From Bacillota bacterium (GTDB lineage Bacteria; Bacillota; Clostridia; Christensenellales; CAG-138), in assembly GCA_023426265.1 (NCBI GenBank), contig JAFABA010000122.1, positions 1 to 38,315 on the forward strand: DNA of 38,315 bases. Direction: 5' to 3'. Positions within the stretch are counted from its first letter, which is position 1, and each line of letters begins with the position of its first letter. The notes beneath the pieces are model-generated. The model did not search any database, had not been told where the DNA came from, and saw only the letters and a program-made list of their open reading frames with translations. Position numbers and translations under genes: made by a program. Shown in pieces: positions 9,391-17,754 of this stretch.

Positions 9391-10899
9391 ATGAGTGATA
9401 TAACATACGCTTTGGAAATGAGAAATATCGTCAAGCGCTTTCATGCGCTGACGGCTGTCAACAATGTCAGTATCCGTATCCAACCTGGTGAGGTCCACGC
9501 CATCTGCGGAGAAAACGGCGCGGGAAAATCCACCCTGATGCGGATATTGTCCGGAGAATATCCTGATTATGAGGGGCAGATCCTGATCCGGGGTAAGGAA
9601 GTGCGTCTTGAAACCCCTGCCCAGGCGAAATGCCACGGTATTGAGATCATCCATCAGGAACTGGGACTTGCAAGACCCATCTCCGTTGCGGAGAACATCA
9701 TGGCTGGACGGCTGCCAAAGAGCAAATGGATCTTTCTTGACAACAAGAAAATGACCGATTATGCCCATAAATATCTGGCGATGGTGGGGTTGGAACATGT
9801 CAATCCCCACGCAATCGTTTCTACGCTCAGCCAGCATGAAGCACAGTTGGTGGAGATCGCCAAAGCCTTATCCAATGAACCCAGCATTCTGATCATGGAT
9901 GAACCGACCTCGGCACTCTCACGGAACGAAGTCACCAGGCTGTTCAAGATCATCGACAAGCTGAAAAGCGAAGGTCTTGCAATTCTTTATATCTCCCACT
10001 TTCTCAACGAGGTGTTTCGTGTTGCGGACAACATTACCACGATGCGGGACGGGGGACATATCGCCTCCTGTACCACATGCAGCACGACGCAGGAAGAAGT
10101 GGTCCGGCAGATGGTGGGAACCGACGTCAAGGATTTTTATGCGGCGCGTGTGACCAACATCGGCAAACCGGTTCTGGAAGCTGAGCGGCTGACGCGGCTC
10201 GGGTTCTTCCGCGATGTCACGTTCTCCGTCCATGAGGGAGAGGTGCTAGGAATATGCGGCTTGGCGGGCTCGGGACGAAGCGAACTGGCACGCGCCTTGG
10301 TCGGACTGGACATATGGGACGAGGGTACTCTCAAATACATGGGCGAGACAATTAAAAACAGGAGTTACGACAGTGCGATCAGGAGGAATATCGCATACCT
10401 GCCTGAAGACAGAAAGATACAGGGTCTGGCCCTGGATCAGGCCATAGGCTTTAATATCTCTTCAGCAAAAACTGTCAGCCAGAACAAAAGCTTTTGGGCC
10501 GACATGAGCGATAAGGACGGCTCGATCGAAAAACTATTGGACCGGCTCAAGGTGGTTCCGCGCGACACCGGCAAAGTGGTGGGGCAGCTCTCGGGTGGCA
10601 ACCAGCAGAAGGTGTTGCTGGCTAAGTGGATGCATATCGGACCCAAGCTGCTGATTTTGGACGAGCCGACGCGTGGTGTGGATGTGGGCGCCAAGGAAGC
10701 GATCCATGAAGCGATCAAGGATTATGTGAACCAGGGATGCGCGGTAATCCTGATTTCCTCCGACTTGATGGAACTCATGGGGTTATCGGACCGGATATTG
10801 ATATTAAATCATGGGCGCGTCAATCTCGTCATGGACAAGGATGAATGTACGGAAGAGACGCTACTGCTGGCTGCAAACGGAGGATGCTGTGACGAATGA
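9391..10899 (+). CDS. Sugar ABC transporter ATPase (RbsA/MglA type, tandem domains)
   Basis: A 502-residue ATPase with two fused nucleotide-binding domains. The first has Walker A GENGAGKST (residues 40-48) and Walker B ILIMDEPTSAL. The second has the degenerate P-loop GLAGSGRSE, signature LSGGNQQKV and Walker B LLILDEPTRGVD. This asymmetric layout is normal for ribose/galactose-type (CUT2) importers. I place the start at 9391 (ribosome site CTGGAGA) because the open frame upstream to 9316 is not ABC-like and 502 residues is the family length. The stop overlaps the permease start in an ATGA. It powers import of a pentose, hexose or polyol. Confidence 0.93.
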   Translation: MSDITYALEMRNIVKRFHALTAVNNVSIRIQPGEVHAICGENGAGKSTLMRILSGEYPDYEGQILIRGKEVRLETPAQAKCHGIEIIHQELGLARPISVAENIMAGRLPKSKWIFLDNKKMTDYAHKYLAMVGLEHVNPHAIVSTLSQHEAQLVEIAKALSNEPSILIMDEPTSALSRNEVTRLFKIIDKLKSEGLAILYISHFLNEVFRVADNITTMRDGGHIASCTTCSTTQEEVVRQMVGTDVKDFYAARVTNIGKPVLEAERLTRLGFFRDVTFSVHEGEVLGICGLAGSGRSELARALVGLDIWDEGTLKYMGETIKNRSYDSAIRRNIAYLPEDRKIQGLALDQAIGFNISSAKTVSQNKSFWADMSDKDGSIEKLLDRLKVVPRDTGKVVGQLSGGNQQKVLLAKWMHIGPKLLILDEPTRGVDVGAKEAIHEAIKDYVNQGCAVILISSDLMELMGLSDRILILNHGRVNLVMDKDECTEETLLLAANGGCCDE

Positions 10900-11861
10900 G
10901 TAAGGGCAGAATGAATGATATCATTAGCCGGTTTGGCATATTTGCTGTTGCCATACTGCTGATTCCGGTAGGCATCCTTGTTTCTGACAATTTTCTAAGC
11001 GTATCAAACATCGTCAATATATTTGATGCGATGTCCTACCTGGGAATCCTAGCCTGCGGCATGGCATTGGTGACATACTGCGGGCAGTTGGTAGACCTTT
11101 CTACGCCGTCAATCGCGGCGGTTGGAGGATTTGTTGCCGTGCTGACGCTCGATTGGGGAGTTCTGCCGATGATCCTGATGGTCATTTTGAGCGGAGCGCT
11201 GATTGGCGCGGTCAATGGCCTGGTTGTGGGAAAATTCCGAATCAATACGGTTGTCTGGACGCTGGCGGTCAGCTTTGTACTTTCGGGCCTTATACGCGTT
11301 ACTTTTGGCAGCAGTACGGTCTACCCAACGGGAGGGGACACACACTTCCTTGAGCAGATATCCCGTTATCGACTGGGCGGCATCGTGCCGATCAGTGTAG
11401 TCGTTTTACTGCTGCTGTACATTCTGGTCCATATCGTCGTGTCCAGTTCCGTACTGGGAAAAAAGATGAAGTTGGTGGGATGCTCCGCAACAATGGCCCA
11501 GTTTTCGGGCGTCAACGTGAGCAGGGTCATATTGTTTAGCTTTATCTGCAGCGGTATCGCCGCCGCCGTAACGGGGCTGTTCATCGCGTCGCTGTCCAAA
11601 GCGGCCTGCTATAATTTCGGTTCGGGTTACGAATTTGACGCCATCACCGCGATCGTACTCAGCGGCATGATACTTGATGGCGGGAAAGGCAGTATTGCGG
11701 GTGTACTGGGCGGCGTGCTGACCATCGGCCTGTTGAATAACATTATGACGTTGTTTGGGCTCAATACATTTTTACAGGATGTTGTGACGGGCGCGGTATT
11801 CATCATTGTTGTATGGGCGACAAATTACTCCGCGAGAAAGTTTGAGGCAAAAAATGGCTAA
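10896..11861 (+). CDS. Sugar ABC transporter permease 1 (RbsC type)
   Basis: A 321-residue membrane protein with about nine to ten hydrophobic segments and the GxVLGGVLTIGLLNN-like C-terminal region typical of BPD_transp_2 permeases of CUT2 importers. It overlaps the ATPase by 4 bases (ATGA) and the next permease by 8. An alternative ATG at 10911 would shorten it by five residues. It is expected to pair with the following permease as a heterodimer in the membrane. Confidence 0.9.
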   Translation: MSKGRMNDIISRFGIFAVAILLIPVGILVSDNFLSVSNIVNIFDAMSYLGILACGMALVTYCGQLVDLSTPSIAAVGGFVAVLTLDWGVLPMILMVILSGALIGAVNGLVVGKFRINTVVWTLAVSFVLSGLIRVTFGSSTVYPTGGDTHFLEQISRYRLGGIVPISVVVLLLLYILVHIVVSSSVLGKKMKLVGCSATMAQFSGVNVSRVILFSFICSGIAAAVTGLFIASLSKAACYNFGSGYEFDAITAIVLSGMILDGGKGSIAGVLGGVLTIGLLNNIMTLFGLNTFLQDVVTGAVFIIVVWATNYSARKFEAKNG

Positions 11862-12846
11862 GAGAAACAGGCGGTTCTGGGGACTTGTCAACGCAAACCG
11901 CATATACTTTGTTTTCATCGTGGTATTTGTTCTGCTTAGCCTGACGGCGCCCAAATTTTTCAACACCTATAATATAGGCGTCATTCTGGGAACCACGATG
12001 CTCAACGGCATTGTTGTGATCGGCTTTACCATCGTCCTGATCTGCGGTCATCTGGATCTTTCCACGGTAGCCATTATGAATCTGGCGGGAAACCTCGCAA
12101 TTTACATTGTGCAGAAAACGGACAGCTTCTTGCTTGCGATACTGGTTGCGGGACTTGCGGGGCTTACCGTTGGGGCGGTCAATGGGCTGCTGGTAACGAA
12201 GGGGAAGATTAACTCATTTATTAGTACGCTGGGCATATCCACGCTCATTCAGGGATTGGTGTACTTTTCCAACAACGCAATGACCCAGGCGATCAAAAAT
12301 TACAGCGCGACCGAATTTCTAGACATGAAGTGGATCCCGTTTGTACCAAACCGCGCACTTCTAACGATAGCGCTTGTGGTGATCATGTACATCTTCATGT
12401 CCAAGACCACAATCGGAAAGAATTTTTATATTGTGGGCGGAAACGCTGAATCGGCATGGTATGCCGGGTTGAACCCGAAGGCTTATCTGAATGCTGCGTT
12501 TTCCATCAATGGTGTTTTTGCTGCATTGGGTGGGGCTATCTATGCCTGCTACCTGGCGGCGGCGTTGGCCAACCTTGGGGACAAGGGCATCAGCCCCTTA
12601 AACACGCTGATTGCAGCGTCCGTATTGGGGGGCGCCAGTCTGACAGGCGGCAAGGGAAATATTATGCACAGCTATATTGGCGTTTTGACGCTGACGACGC
12701 TTTACAATGGAATGAGCTGCTTCAAACTGGGCTTTGAAATGCAGTTGTTCATCAATGGTATTGTGCTGATTATGGTGATCATGATTGAAGCTATTAGTAC
12801 ATACCGGCACAATAAATATGCGGGAGCGAAAGCGGATTTATTCTGA
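11854..12846 (+). CDS. Sugar ABC transporter permease 2 (RbsC type)
   Basis: A 330-residue CUT2 permease with a short basic N-terminus (MAKRNRR) before the first membrane segment. It keeps the SVLGGASLTGGKGN region typical of RbsC-like proteins. The start at 11854 is preferred over 11806 because it gives the normal N-terminus, has a TTGAGG ribosome site and overlaps the upstream gene by only 8 bases. Two different permease genes imply a heterodimeric channel, unlike the second importer in this window, which has only one permease. Confidence 0.9.
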   Translation: MAKRNRRFWGLVNANRIYFVFIVVFVLLSLTAPKFFNTYNIGVILGTTMLNGIVVIGFTIVLICGHLDLSTVAIMNLAGNLAIYIVQKTDSFLLAILVAGLAGLTVGAVNGLLVTKGKINSFISTLGISTLIQGLVYFSNNAMTQAIKNYSATEFLDMKWIPFVPNRALLTIALVVIMYIFMSKTTIGKNFYIVGGNAESAWYAGLNPKAYLNAAFSINGVFAALGGAIYACYLAAALANLGDKGISPLNTLIAASVLGGASLTGGKGNIMHSYIGVLTLTTLYNGMSCFKLGFEMQLFINGIVLIMVIMIEAISTYRHNKYAGAKADLF

Positions 12847-12937
12847 ATCAGGTATTGGCAGAGGCGGATAGTCGGGGCTGCAGCCGAAATACTTTCCGAA
12901 TATCTACCCTGCCTTTAAAAATAAGGAGGAAAGCAAA

Positions 12938-14176
12938 TTGAAAAAAGTAGTATCTGTTCTTGTGATCCTATTGATGATGGCCGGTGTGTTGGCGGGATGC
13001 GCCAACACGTCAACTCCGGCTGAGAGCCCGGCTTCGACCGGCGCCGCACCGGCGCCTGCTCAAACGGACAGCACCGCGGCGCCGGAAGCCTCCAACCTTG
13101 AGAAGTCCTTGGCGGTCGATTGGAAATCGGCAACGGATAATGCGGGCAACCCATTGTTCATTGACACGTATGTGCCGACGTATCCTGATGCGCCTGCAGA
13201 TGTTGAAGCGTATGGCGAAAACGAAGAGATGCGTTATTATCACTACGAGTATCCGTATGCGAATTGCGTCCAGAAGACGCAGCCCGTCTCTCCCGCCGAC
13301 GGCTCCATTGGAAAAAAGATTATTATTCTAAAAAATGGCGATCATCCCTATCACACTGCGTTTAATAACGCTGCGGTACAAGCATCCGAAATCTTTGGCA
13401 TGAGTGTGGAAATCATGTCCGCAAACTGGGACGTCACCATCCAGACACAGCAGGTGGAACAGGCGATCAACGAGCAGCCTGACCTGATCATTTATGTTCC
13501 CTGCGATCAGGATACCTCTGTAACGCATCTGAAGAAGATCTACGATGCGGGCATCCCGGTAATCGGATCGAACTCCATGCCCAGCGCAGAAGGCTTCCAG
13601 TACCTGCTGAGCTTCTGTGGTCCGGACGATTGGGGCCAGTCCAAACTGCTGGCCGAATACCTGGCCGACAAGGCGGGCAAAAAGGGCGGCTATGCCATTC
13701 TTTCTCACGAGCCCGGCGGTTCCGCCTATTATGCGCGTGCATATGGCGTGATCACGCATCTTACGGAATATGCGCCGGACATGAAGTTGCTTGACGTCCA
13801 GGCGCCCGGAACGGACTCCGCAGATCAATCCAAGACCATTGTTGCCGACTGGATCACCAGATTTGGAAATGAACTCAACGTGATCTATACCGGTGAAACC
13901 ACAGTGCAGTCTACCGGTGCCATCGAGGCGAGCAAGAACGCCGGCCGTACCGACATCATCATTGGTGGTATCGACAACAGCGACACAGCCCTGTCGGCCG
14001 TACAGGATGGCTCGCTGACCTGTGCCACCAATCAGCCCCCGATGCAGGATGGCGCGCTGCCGGTGCTTCTGGCTGCAAAATGGTTCAACGGAGAAACGCT
14101 GGACCAGGTTGTGTTTATGAAACCCAGCGTTATCAGCGCTGAAAACGTCAACGACTTTTTGCCGGCTCAGTGGTAA
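12938..14176 (+). CDS. Sugar-binding lipoprotein of ABC importer (Peripla_BP_4 type)
   Basis: A 412-residue substrate-binding lipoprotein. The signal peptide ends at lipobox LAGC (Cys21), followed by a Ser/Thr/Pro/Ala-rich linker. The type-1 periplasmic-binding fold begins only near residue 126 (KKIIILKNGDHPYHTAF). About 70 residues between the linker and that fold are not explained by the usual domain. The protein is therefore longer than a standard ribose-binding protein (about 300). The start is TTG, fixed by a near-perfect AAGGAGGAAA ribosome site (12923-12932). It delivers the ligand to the two permeases upstream, in the same operon. Confidence 0.9.
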   Translation: MKKVVSVLVILLMMAGVLAGCANTSTPAESPASTGAAPAPAQTDSTAAPEASNLEKSLAVDWKSATDNAGNPLFIDTYVPTYPDAPADVEAYGENEEMRYYHYEYPYANCVQKTQPVSPADGSIGKKIIILKNGDHPYHTAFNNAAVQASEIFGMSVEIMSANWDVTIQTQQVEQAINEQPDLIIYVPCDQDTSVTHLKKIYDAGIPVIGSNSMPSAEGFQYLLSFCGPDDWGQSKLLAEYLADKAGKKGGYAILSHEPGGSAYYARAYGVITHLTEYAPDMKLLDVQAPGTDSADQSKTIVADWITRFGNELNVIYTGETTVQSTGAIEASKNAGRTDIIIGGIDNSDTALSAVQDGSLTCATNQPPMQDGALPVLLAAKWFNGETLDQVVFMKPSVISAENVNDFLPAQW

Positions 14177-14210
14177 GAGACTTACCCTGAAGTCAATGGT
14201 CTGAAGCTCA

Positions 14211-14254
14211 AAAGAACCCTGTATCTGCGAAAAGGCAGATCAGGGTTCTTTATT
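14211..14254 (+). terminator. Intrinsic terminator after the first ABC operon
   Basis: Inverted repeat AGAACCCT-gt-ATCTGC / GCAGAT-c-AGGGTTCT with loop GAAAAG, ending in TTCTTT. It closes the 9.4-14.2 kb importer operon. The rest of the gap, from 14255 to about 14510, holds no gene or site I can identify. Confidence 0.8.
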
Positions 14255-14515
14255 GGTTTGATGGTATCACAACCTGAATGTATGGACAAGGTGCCATATT
14301 TGTCCATGAATCAGCAATAAGGATATAAAAATATCCACAATGGCGGGATTGGAGCAGTAGAAGCAAAACAAGGGAAGGAATATGCCGGAACGTCGGTTAT
14401 TTCGGGATGGTCTTATAAAAAACGCCATAGCAGCTCAAATGAGCAGATCGCTGCCAGCAGACTGACTTAGGCGCAATGAAATCTCTTTTGCAGCATCTTC
14501 CACAGATTTATGGAC

Positions 14516-14544
14516 TTGATAATTAATCTTTAGTGCTCTATAAT
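14516..14544 (+). promoter_or_regulatory. Sigma-A promoter of the Zn dehydrogenase gene
   Basis: TTGATA (14516-14521) and TATAAT (14539-14544) with exactly 17 bases between them. The predicted transcript starts near 14551, giving a leader of about 70 bases before the ATG at 14624. Confidence 0.8.
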
Positions 14545-14581
14545 CAAATTGTCAGGATATATTATGATGGGTGTTACACTT

Positions 14582-14623
14582 ACGCTCCCTTTCAGTTTGG
14601 AGATAATTGAAAGGAGCGTTTTT
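14582..14623 (+). promoter_or_regulatory. Leader hairpin covering the ribosome site of the dehydrogenase gene
   Basis: ACGCTCCCTTTCA (14582-14594) pairs with TGAAAGGAGCGT (14608-14619): 12 base pairs with one bulged C and a 13-base loop. The 3' arm contains the AAGGAG ribosome site and is followed by TTTTT and then the ATG. The element could block translation, or act as a terminator ending at the start codon. No ligand-binding domain is recognised upstream. Confidence 0.6.
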
Positions 14624-15703
14624 ATGTTCAAATTTGAGCAACGAGAAAATGATGTTGCTGATAACAACTCAAATCTGCAAGCAATCATGACGGGAATAAG
14701 GAAAATAGAGATTCAGCCCTGCCCTATGCCGGAGTGTGGAGCTGACGATATCGTTGTGCATATGCAGTACGTAGGCATATGCGGCTCAGACATACATTTT
14801 TTAACAGAAGGGCGCATAGGAAAAAAGATTATTGACAAACCTCTGGTGCTAGGTCATGAAGGTGCAGGTATCGTGGTGGAGACTGGGAAAAACGTGACTG
14901 ATATAGCGGTAGGGGATAATGTTGCGATTGAGCCTGGGATCCCATGCGGCAAGTGCGAATACTGCAAATCGGGAAAGTACAACATATGTCCCGATGTAAG
15001 GTTTATGGCGTCTCCGCCCAACCACGGCTGCTTAAAAAGATATATAAACTATCCGGCTTATATGGCATTTAAATTACCTGACGAATTCAGCCTGATAGAA
15101 GGGGCGATGTTGGAACCGCTTTGCGTAGGCCTGCATTCTGCCATGAGAGGAGAAGTTAAGCTTGGTAAAACCGTTGCAGTGCTGGGTGCAGGACCTATTG
15201 GCCTTATGACGATGCTAAGCGCGAAAGCCATGAGCGCATCAAAAATATATGTTGCTGACCTGTTTAAAAAGCGATTGGAGAATGCACGTGCGTTTGGTGC
15301 AGATGAAACCTTCAACGCCTCTGATGGCGACATCGTTGATGCCATACTCGAAGCGACTTATGGCAAGGGCGTGGATATTGTCTTTGAAGCGGCAGGGAAC
15401 CCTACAACGATGGTGCAGGCAGCAAAACTGGTAAAACGTGGCGGAGTAATCGTTCTTGTTGGAAACCTGACAAAGGAAACGACATATCCCTTTCACGAAA
15501 TCGCCGTTAAAGAAGCGGACATAAGGACAGTTTTCCGTTACAGGAATATGTATCCGATAGCAATAGACGCTATAAAATCAGGCAAAATTGACTTAAAACA
15601 GCTAAATCCGGATATATTCGATTTTGCGGATACCCATAAAGCTTTTGAATATACAATACAAAACGCCAAGGATATAATAAAATCCATCGTAAAGATTGAT
15701 TGA
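14624..15703 (+). CDS. Zinc-dependent polyol/sugar dehydrogenase (sorbitol dehydrogenase family)
   Basis: A 359-residue medium-chain dehydrogenase. The catalytic zinc site is built from Cys53 (GICGSD), His78-Glu79 (LGHEGAG) and the Glu in MLEPLCVG. The structural zinc site is Cys108/111/114/122 (CGKCEYCKSGKYNIC). The nucleotide fold has VLGAGPIGLM and an Asp at the end of beta-2 (YVADLF), favouring NAD over NADP. It probably interconverts a polyol and a ketose, or reduces a short aldehyde. The start at 14624 follows AAGGAG; an in-frame ATG at 14564 would add 20 residues that do not resemble the family. It has its own promoter and ends in a bidirectional terminator facing the minus-strand genes. 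Confidence 0.9.
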   Translation: MFKFEQRENDVADNNSNLQAIMTGIRKIEIQPCPMPECGADDIVVHMQYVGICGSDIHFLTEGRIGKKIIDKPLVLGHEGAGIVVETGKNVTDIAVGDNVAIEPGIPCGKCEYCKSGKYNICPDVRFMASPPNHGCLKRYINYPAYMAFKLPDEFSLIEGAMLEPLCVGLHSAMRGEVKLGKTVAVLGAGPIGLMTMLSAKAMSASKIYVADLFKKRLENARAFGADETFNASDGDIVDAILEATYGKGVDIVFEAAGNPTTMVQAAKLVKRGGVIVLVGNLTKETTYPFHEIAVKEADIRTVFRYRNMYPIAIDAIKSGKIDLKQLNPDIFDFADTHKAFEYTIQNAKDIIKSIVKID

Positions 15704-15705
15704 GA

Positions 15706-15749
15706 AATAATACTACAGCGGTATGGTACCGTACCGCTGTAGTATTATT
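15706..15749. terminator. Bidirectional intrinsic terminator, perfect 18-bp stem
   Basis: AATAATACTACAGCGGTA (15706-15723) and its exact reverse complement (15732-15749), loop of 8 bases. A/T-rich ends supply a U-tract in both directions. It sits between the convergent dehydrogenase (stop 15703) and isomerase (stop 15768). Confidence 0.85.
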
Positions 15750-15767
15750 CGCAGCTTTTCATATGAG

Positions 15768-16586
15768 TCAGGCAAATGTTTGGCGCATTGTGTTAAGATC
15801 TGCCTGTGCAAGCTCAAAGAAATTTGAATCCTTGCCCATAGGCGGGAGACAGTAATAATTCTCGGTTATAAACCAGCCGGAAACCCCTATACTCTTTAAC
15901 GTACCGGCAAGCTTGTGAAACCCGCCATACCCTGTACCCAATAGGCAGCAGCCCTTGAGGTCGGCGGGCGCGTCTTTCACATGCACATGGTCAATGTTTT
16001 CACGGCCTATCCTCAGGATTTCTTCATTAGGATCACCAGAACCGAAGCGTATAGGATTCAGCGTATCATAGCATAACCTTAAGCCCTTTACGGCATCCAG
16101 CATTTTCATGATCTTATCTATATGAAGGATGCATTCAAATACAATTCCAACTCCGTTATCCTGGCCATATGTACAGGCATATCTGAGCAATTCGGAAAAG
16201 TTAATAAAGTCAACATCATTGAGTATCTGGGAAGCGAAGAAGGAAGACAGCATAAGTATGGGTATATTCATATCCCTGCATGCGTCAACACCTTTTGTTA
16301 TGCTTAAAATGGCATCATCCCCCTGAGGGCTGCCTAGCGAATATTTCATGGTCCCGTCTCTTACCAGCGTGTAGAGATGCAATGATTGCAATTCCACATT
16401 GTGTTGCTGCGATGCATGCAGGTACGCCTCCTGCAACCTCCTGTTATTAATGGGGAATGCCTTGCCTTGCCCCCCCAGATCGCCCAACTGTATGCCGTCA
16501 TAGCCTAACTGTGCCGCCAGTTCAAGACTATAAGGGCCTTCGGTGGGAAGAACCCATTCGCATATACCCATTTTATTGACTGACAT
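15768..16586 (-). CDS. Xylose-isomerase-like TIM-barrel sugar isomerase/epimerase
   Basis: A 272-residue protein of the AP-endonuclease-2 / xylose-isomerase-like TIM-barrel family, which includes hydroxypyruvate isomerase, ketose 3-epimerases, inosose dehydratase, isomerase IolI, 3-dehydroshikimate dehydratase and some decarboxylases. Candidate metal ligands are the Glu in IVFECIL, the Asp in LCYDTLN, the His in HVHVKD and the Glu in FITENYY. It has a strong ribosome site (TAGGAGGG) and lies 22 bases downstream of the shikimate-dehydrogenase-like gene in the same minus-strand operon. A role as aldose-ketose isomerase or epimerase feeding the transketolase is inferred from context; 3-dehydroshikimate dehydratase is a less likely alternative. 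Confidence 0.8.
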   Translation of the reverse strand: MSVNKMGICEWVLPTEGPYSLELAAQLGYDGIQLGDLGGQGKAFPINNRRLQEAYLHASQQHNVELQSLHLYTLVRDGTMKYSLGSPQGDDAILSITKGVDACRDMNIPILMLSSFFASQILNDVDFINFSELLRYACTYGQDNGVGIVFECILHIDKIMKMLDAVKGLRLCYDTLNPIRFGSGDPNEEILRIGRENIDHVHVKDAPADLKGCCLLGTGYGGFHKLAGTLKSIGVSGWFITENYYCLPPMGKDSNFFELAQADLNTMRQTFA

Positions 16587-16608
16587 GTTGCCCTCCTATG
16601 CTTTTGAT

Positions 16609-17517
16609 TTAGTTGCTTAAGTTAAGACGCCTGTTTCTGAGCGATCGCATAGCAATCGCTATTTCAACGGCTTCTTCTGCTTCTAAAAGCACATCTTTGG
16701 GGAGCTTTATACCAAACCTGAATTCCATCATGGCAATCTGCTGGTAAAAGAGCATCCCCCGGCCATCTATAATTTTGAGTCCTTGGCTTGCTGCCTCTTT
16801 TAAGAATGCAGTAGTGGGATATAAAACGTCAGCTACAATACAATGTTTAGGGAGAAACTTGATGAAAGAAAGGGGCAGAGTATTTTCCCAGTCGCTGACG
16901 GTCTTAAGCGATGTGCACTGTACAACCAGGTCCACATTCGGAGCAATACTTGCTATATAGTTTGCATCAAACGGACCGCATTCGGTCTCTATCCCATATA
17001 AAGATTGCAATACGCCTGCAATGTATTCCGATTTCTCCTTCGTCCTGTTTATAATGGTTGCCTTTTTGACACCCCGGGTGCACAAATTGGCGGCGATAGG
17101 GCCTGCTACCGCGCCTGCTCCTACAATTAACACATGTAAGTCGGTAAGGTCATCTACAACATCTTGGATCGACATTCCCATGCCTGCGCCGTCCAGTCCG
17201 ATCCCTATAAGCTTTCCATCCTTTACTTTAACGCAGTTTACACACCGAAATGCACGGCTGGCTTCGTCGCACTCGTCAAGATAAGGAATGATATCTGTTT
17301 TATGTGGAGTGGTTATGTCAAATCCGTTTGCGTTTATGGTTTTTACGGCCTGTATGAAATCCGGAAGCGTTCCTTGCGGTACAACGCAGGGTAGGTTGAC
17401 AGCGTTAATGTTCGCATACTCATATATTGCGTTATGCAGATAGGTGGCGCAACCTTGATCCATAGGGTCACCTATTTGAAATACCACCTGGGTGTCAACA
17501 TTATACTTTACACGCAT
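16609..17517 (-). CDS. Shikimate dehydrogenase-like oxidoreductase, probably not shikimate-specific
   Basis: A 302-residue protein with the AroE fold. The catalytic pair is kept: Lys73 in TTPHKTD and Asp109 in GIGLDGAG. The nucleotide loop is GAGAVAG (133-139) and NRTKEKS (from 157) is the usual NADP-binding basic motif. The N-terminal substrate region reads QGCATYLHNAIYEY where AroE has a Ser-rich SxSPxxHN motif, and the usual Asn before the catalytic Asp is replaced. Shikimate as substrate is therefore doubtful. It sits in a catabolic locus, not with aromatic biosynthesis genes, and is transcribed divergently from the LacI gene. A polyol- or cyclitol-type substrate is inferred. Ribosome site GGGAGAG. 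Confidence 0.82.
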   Translation of the reverse strand: MRVKYNVDTQVVFQIGDPMDQGCATYLHNAIYEYANINAVNLPCVVPQGTLPDFIQAVKTINANGFDITTPHKTDIIPYLDECDEASRAFRCVNCVKVKDGKLIGIGLDGAGMGMSIQDVVDDLTDLHVLIVGAGAVAGPIAANLCTRGVKKATIINRTKEKSEYIAGVLQSLYGIETECGPFDANYIASIAPNVDLVVQCTSLKTVSDWENTLPLSFIKFLPKHCIVADVLYPTTAFLKEAASQGLKIIDGRGMLFYQQIAMMEFRFGIKLPKDVLLEAEEAVEIAIAMRSLRNRRLNLSN

Positions 17518-17546
17518 AGTAGCTCTCCCTTTATTGAATTACTAAG

Positions 17547-17575
17547 TATATATCATAAAATGTAAGCGATTACAA
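17547..17575 (-). promoter_or_regulatory. Promoter of the minus-strand dehydrogenase/isomerase operon
   Basis: Read on the minus strand: TTGTAA (17575-17570), 17 bases, TATATA (17552-17547). The LacI-type operator at 17561-17574 covers the -35 box and most of the spacer, the arrangement expected for direct repression. Confidence 0.65.
17561..17574. promoter_or_regulatory. LacI-type operator O1
   Basis: TGTAAGCGATTACA, a near-perfect palindrome with a central CG. It overlaps the minus-strand promoter. It also matches the CcpA cre consensus, so catabolite control is an alternative or additional reading. Confidence 0.75.
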
Positions 17576-17670
17576 TAAAAATATCATTACAGAGCATTAA
17601 CGTTATATGACCAAAATGCAGAGACTCAGCTGAAATATGAATTATCAATACAAATTATTAAATTTTAAAC

Positions 17671-17699
17671 TTGACATTCAAAATTAATTATTTTATTCT
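17671..17699 (+). promoter_or_regulatory. Sigma-A promoter of the lacI-family gene
   Basis: TTGACA (17671-17676), 17-base spacer, TATTCT (17694-17699). Operator O4 begins four bases downstream, at the expected transcription start, which suggests autorepression. The open frame extends back into this promoter, which argues for the later start at 17755. Confidence 0.75.
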
Positions 17700-17702
17700 T
17701 CG

Positions 17703-17716
17703 TGTAAAGGGTTACA
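17703..17716. promoter_or_regulatory. LacI-type operator O4 (autoregulatory)
   Basis: TGTAAAGGGTTACA: arms TGTAA/TTACA as in O1-O3 but with an imperfect centre. It lies at the start of the regulator transcript, 142 bases from O1 centre to centre. Confidence 0.65.
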
Positions 17717-17754
17717 TTTTTCATTGGTCGAATTCTCCAGAAAGGAATGTGTTT

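Noticed and set aside
9183..9398. 71-codon frame between the HPr-like gene and the first ABC ATPase
   Set aside because: It has no ribosome site, overlaps the ATPase start and has no protein-like composition; the gap is more likely leader/promoter, though no clear promoter was found.
17561..17574. Reading operator O1 only as a CcpA cre site
   Set aside because: It fits the cre consensus, but three sister sites with the same arms and non-cre centres lie next to the LacI gene, so a local operator explains the whole set better. Dual use is not excluded.
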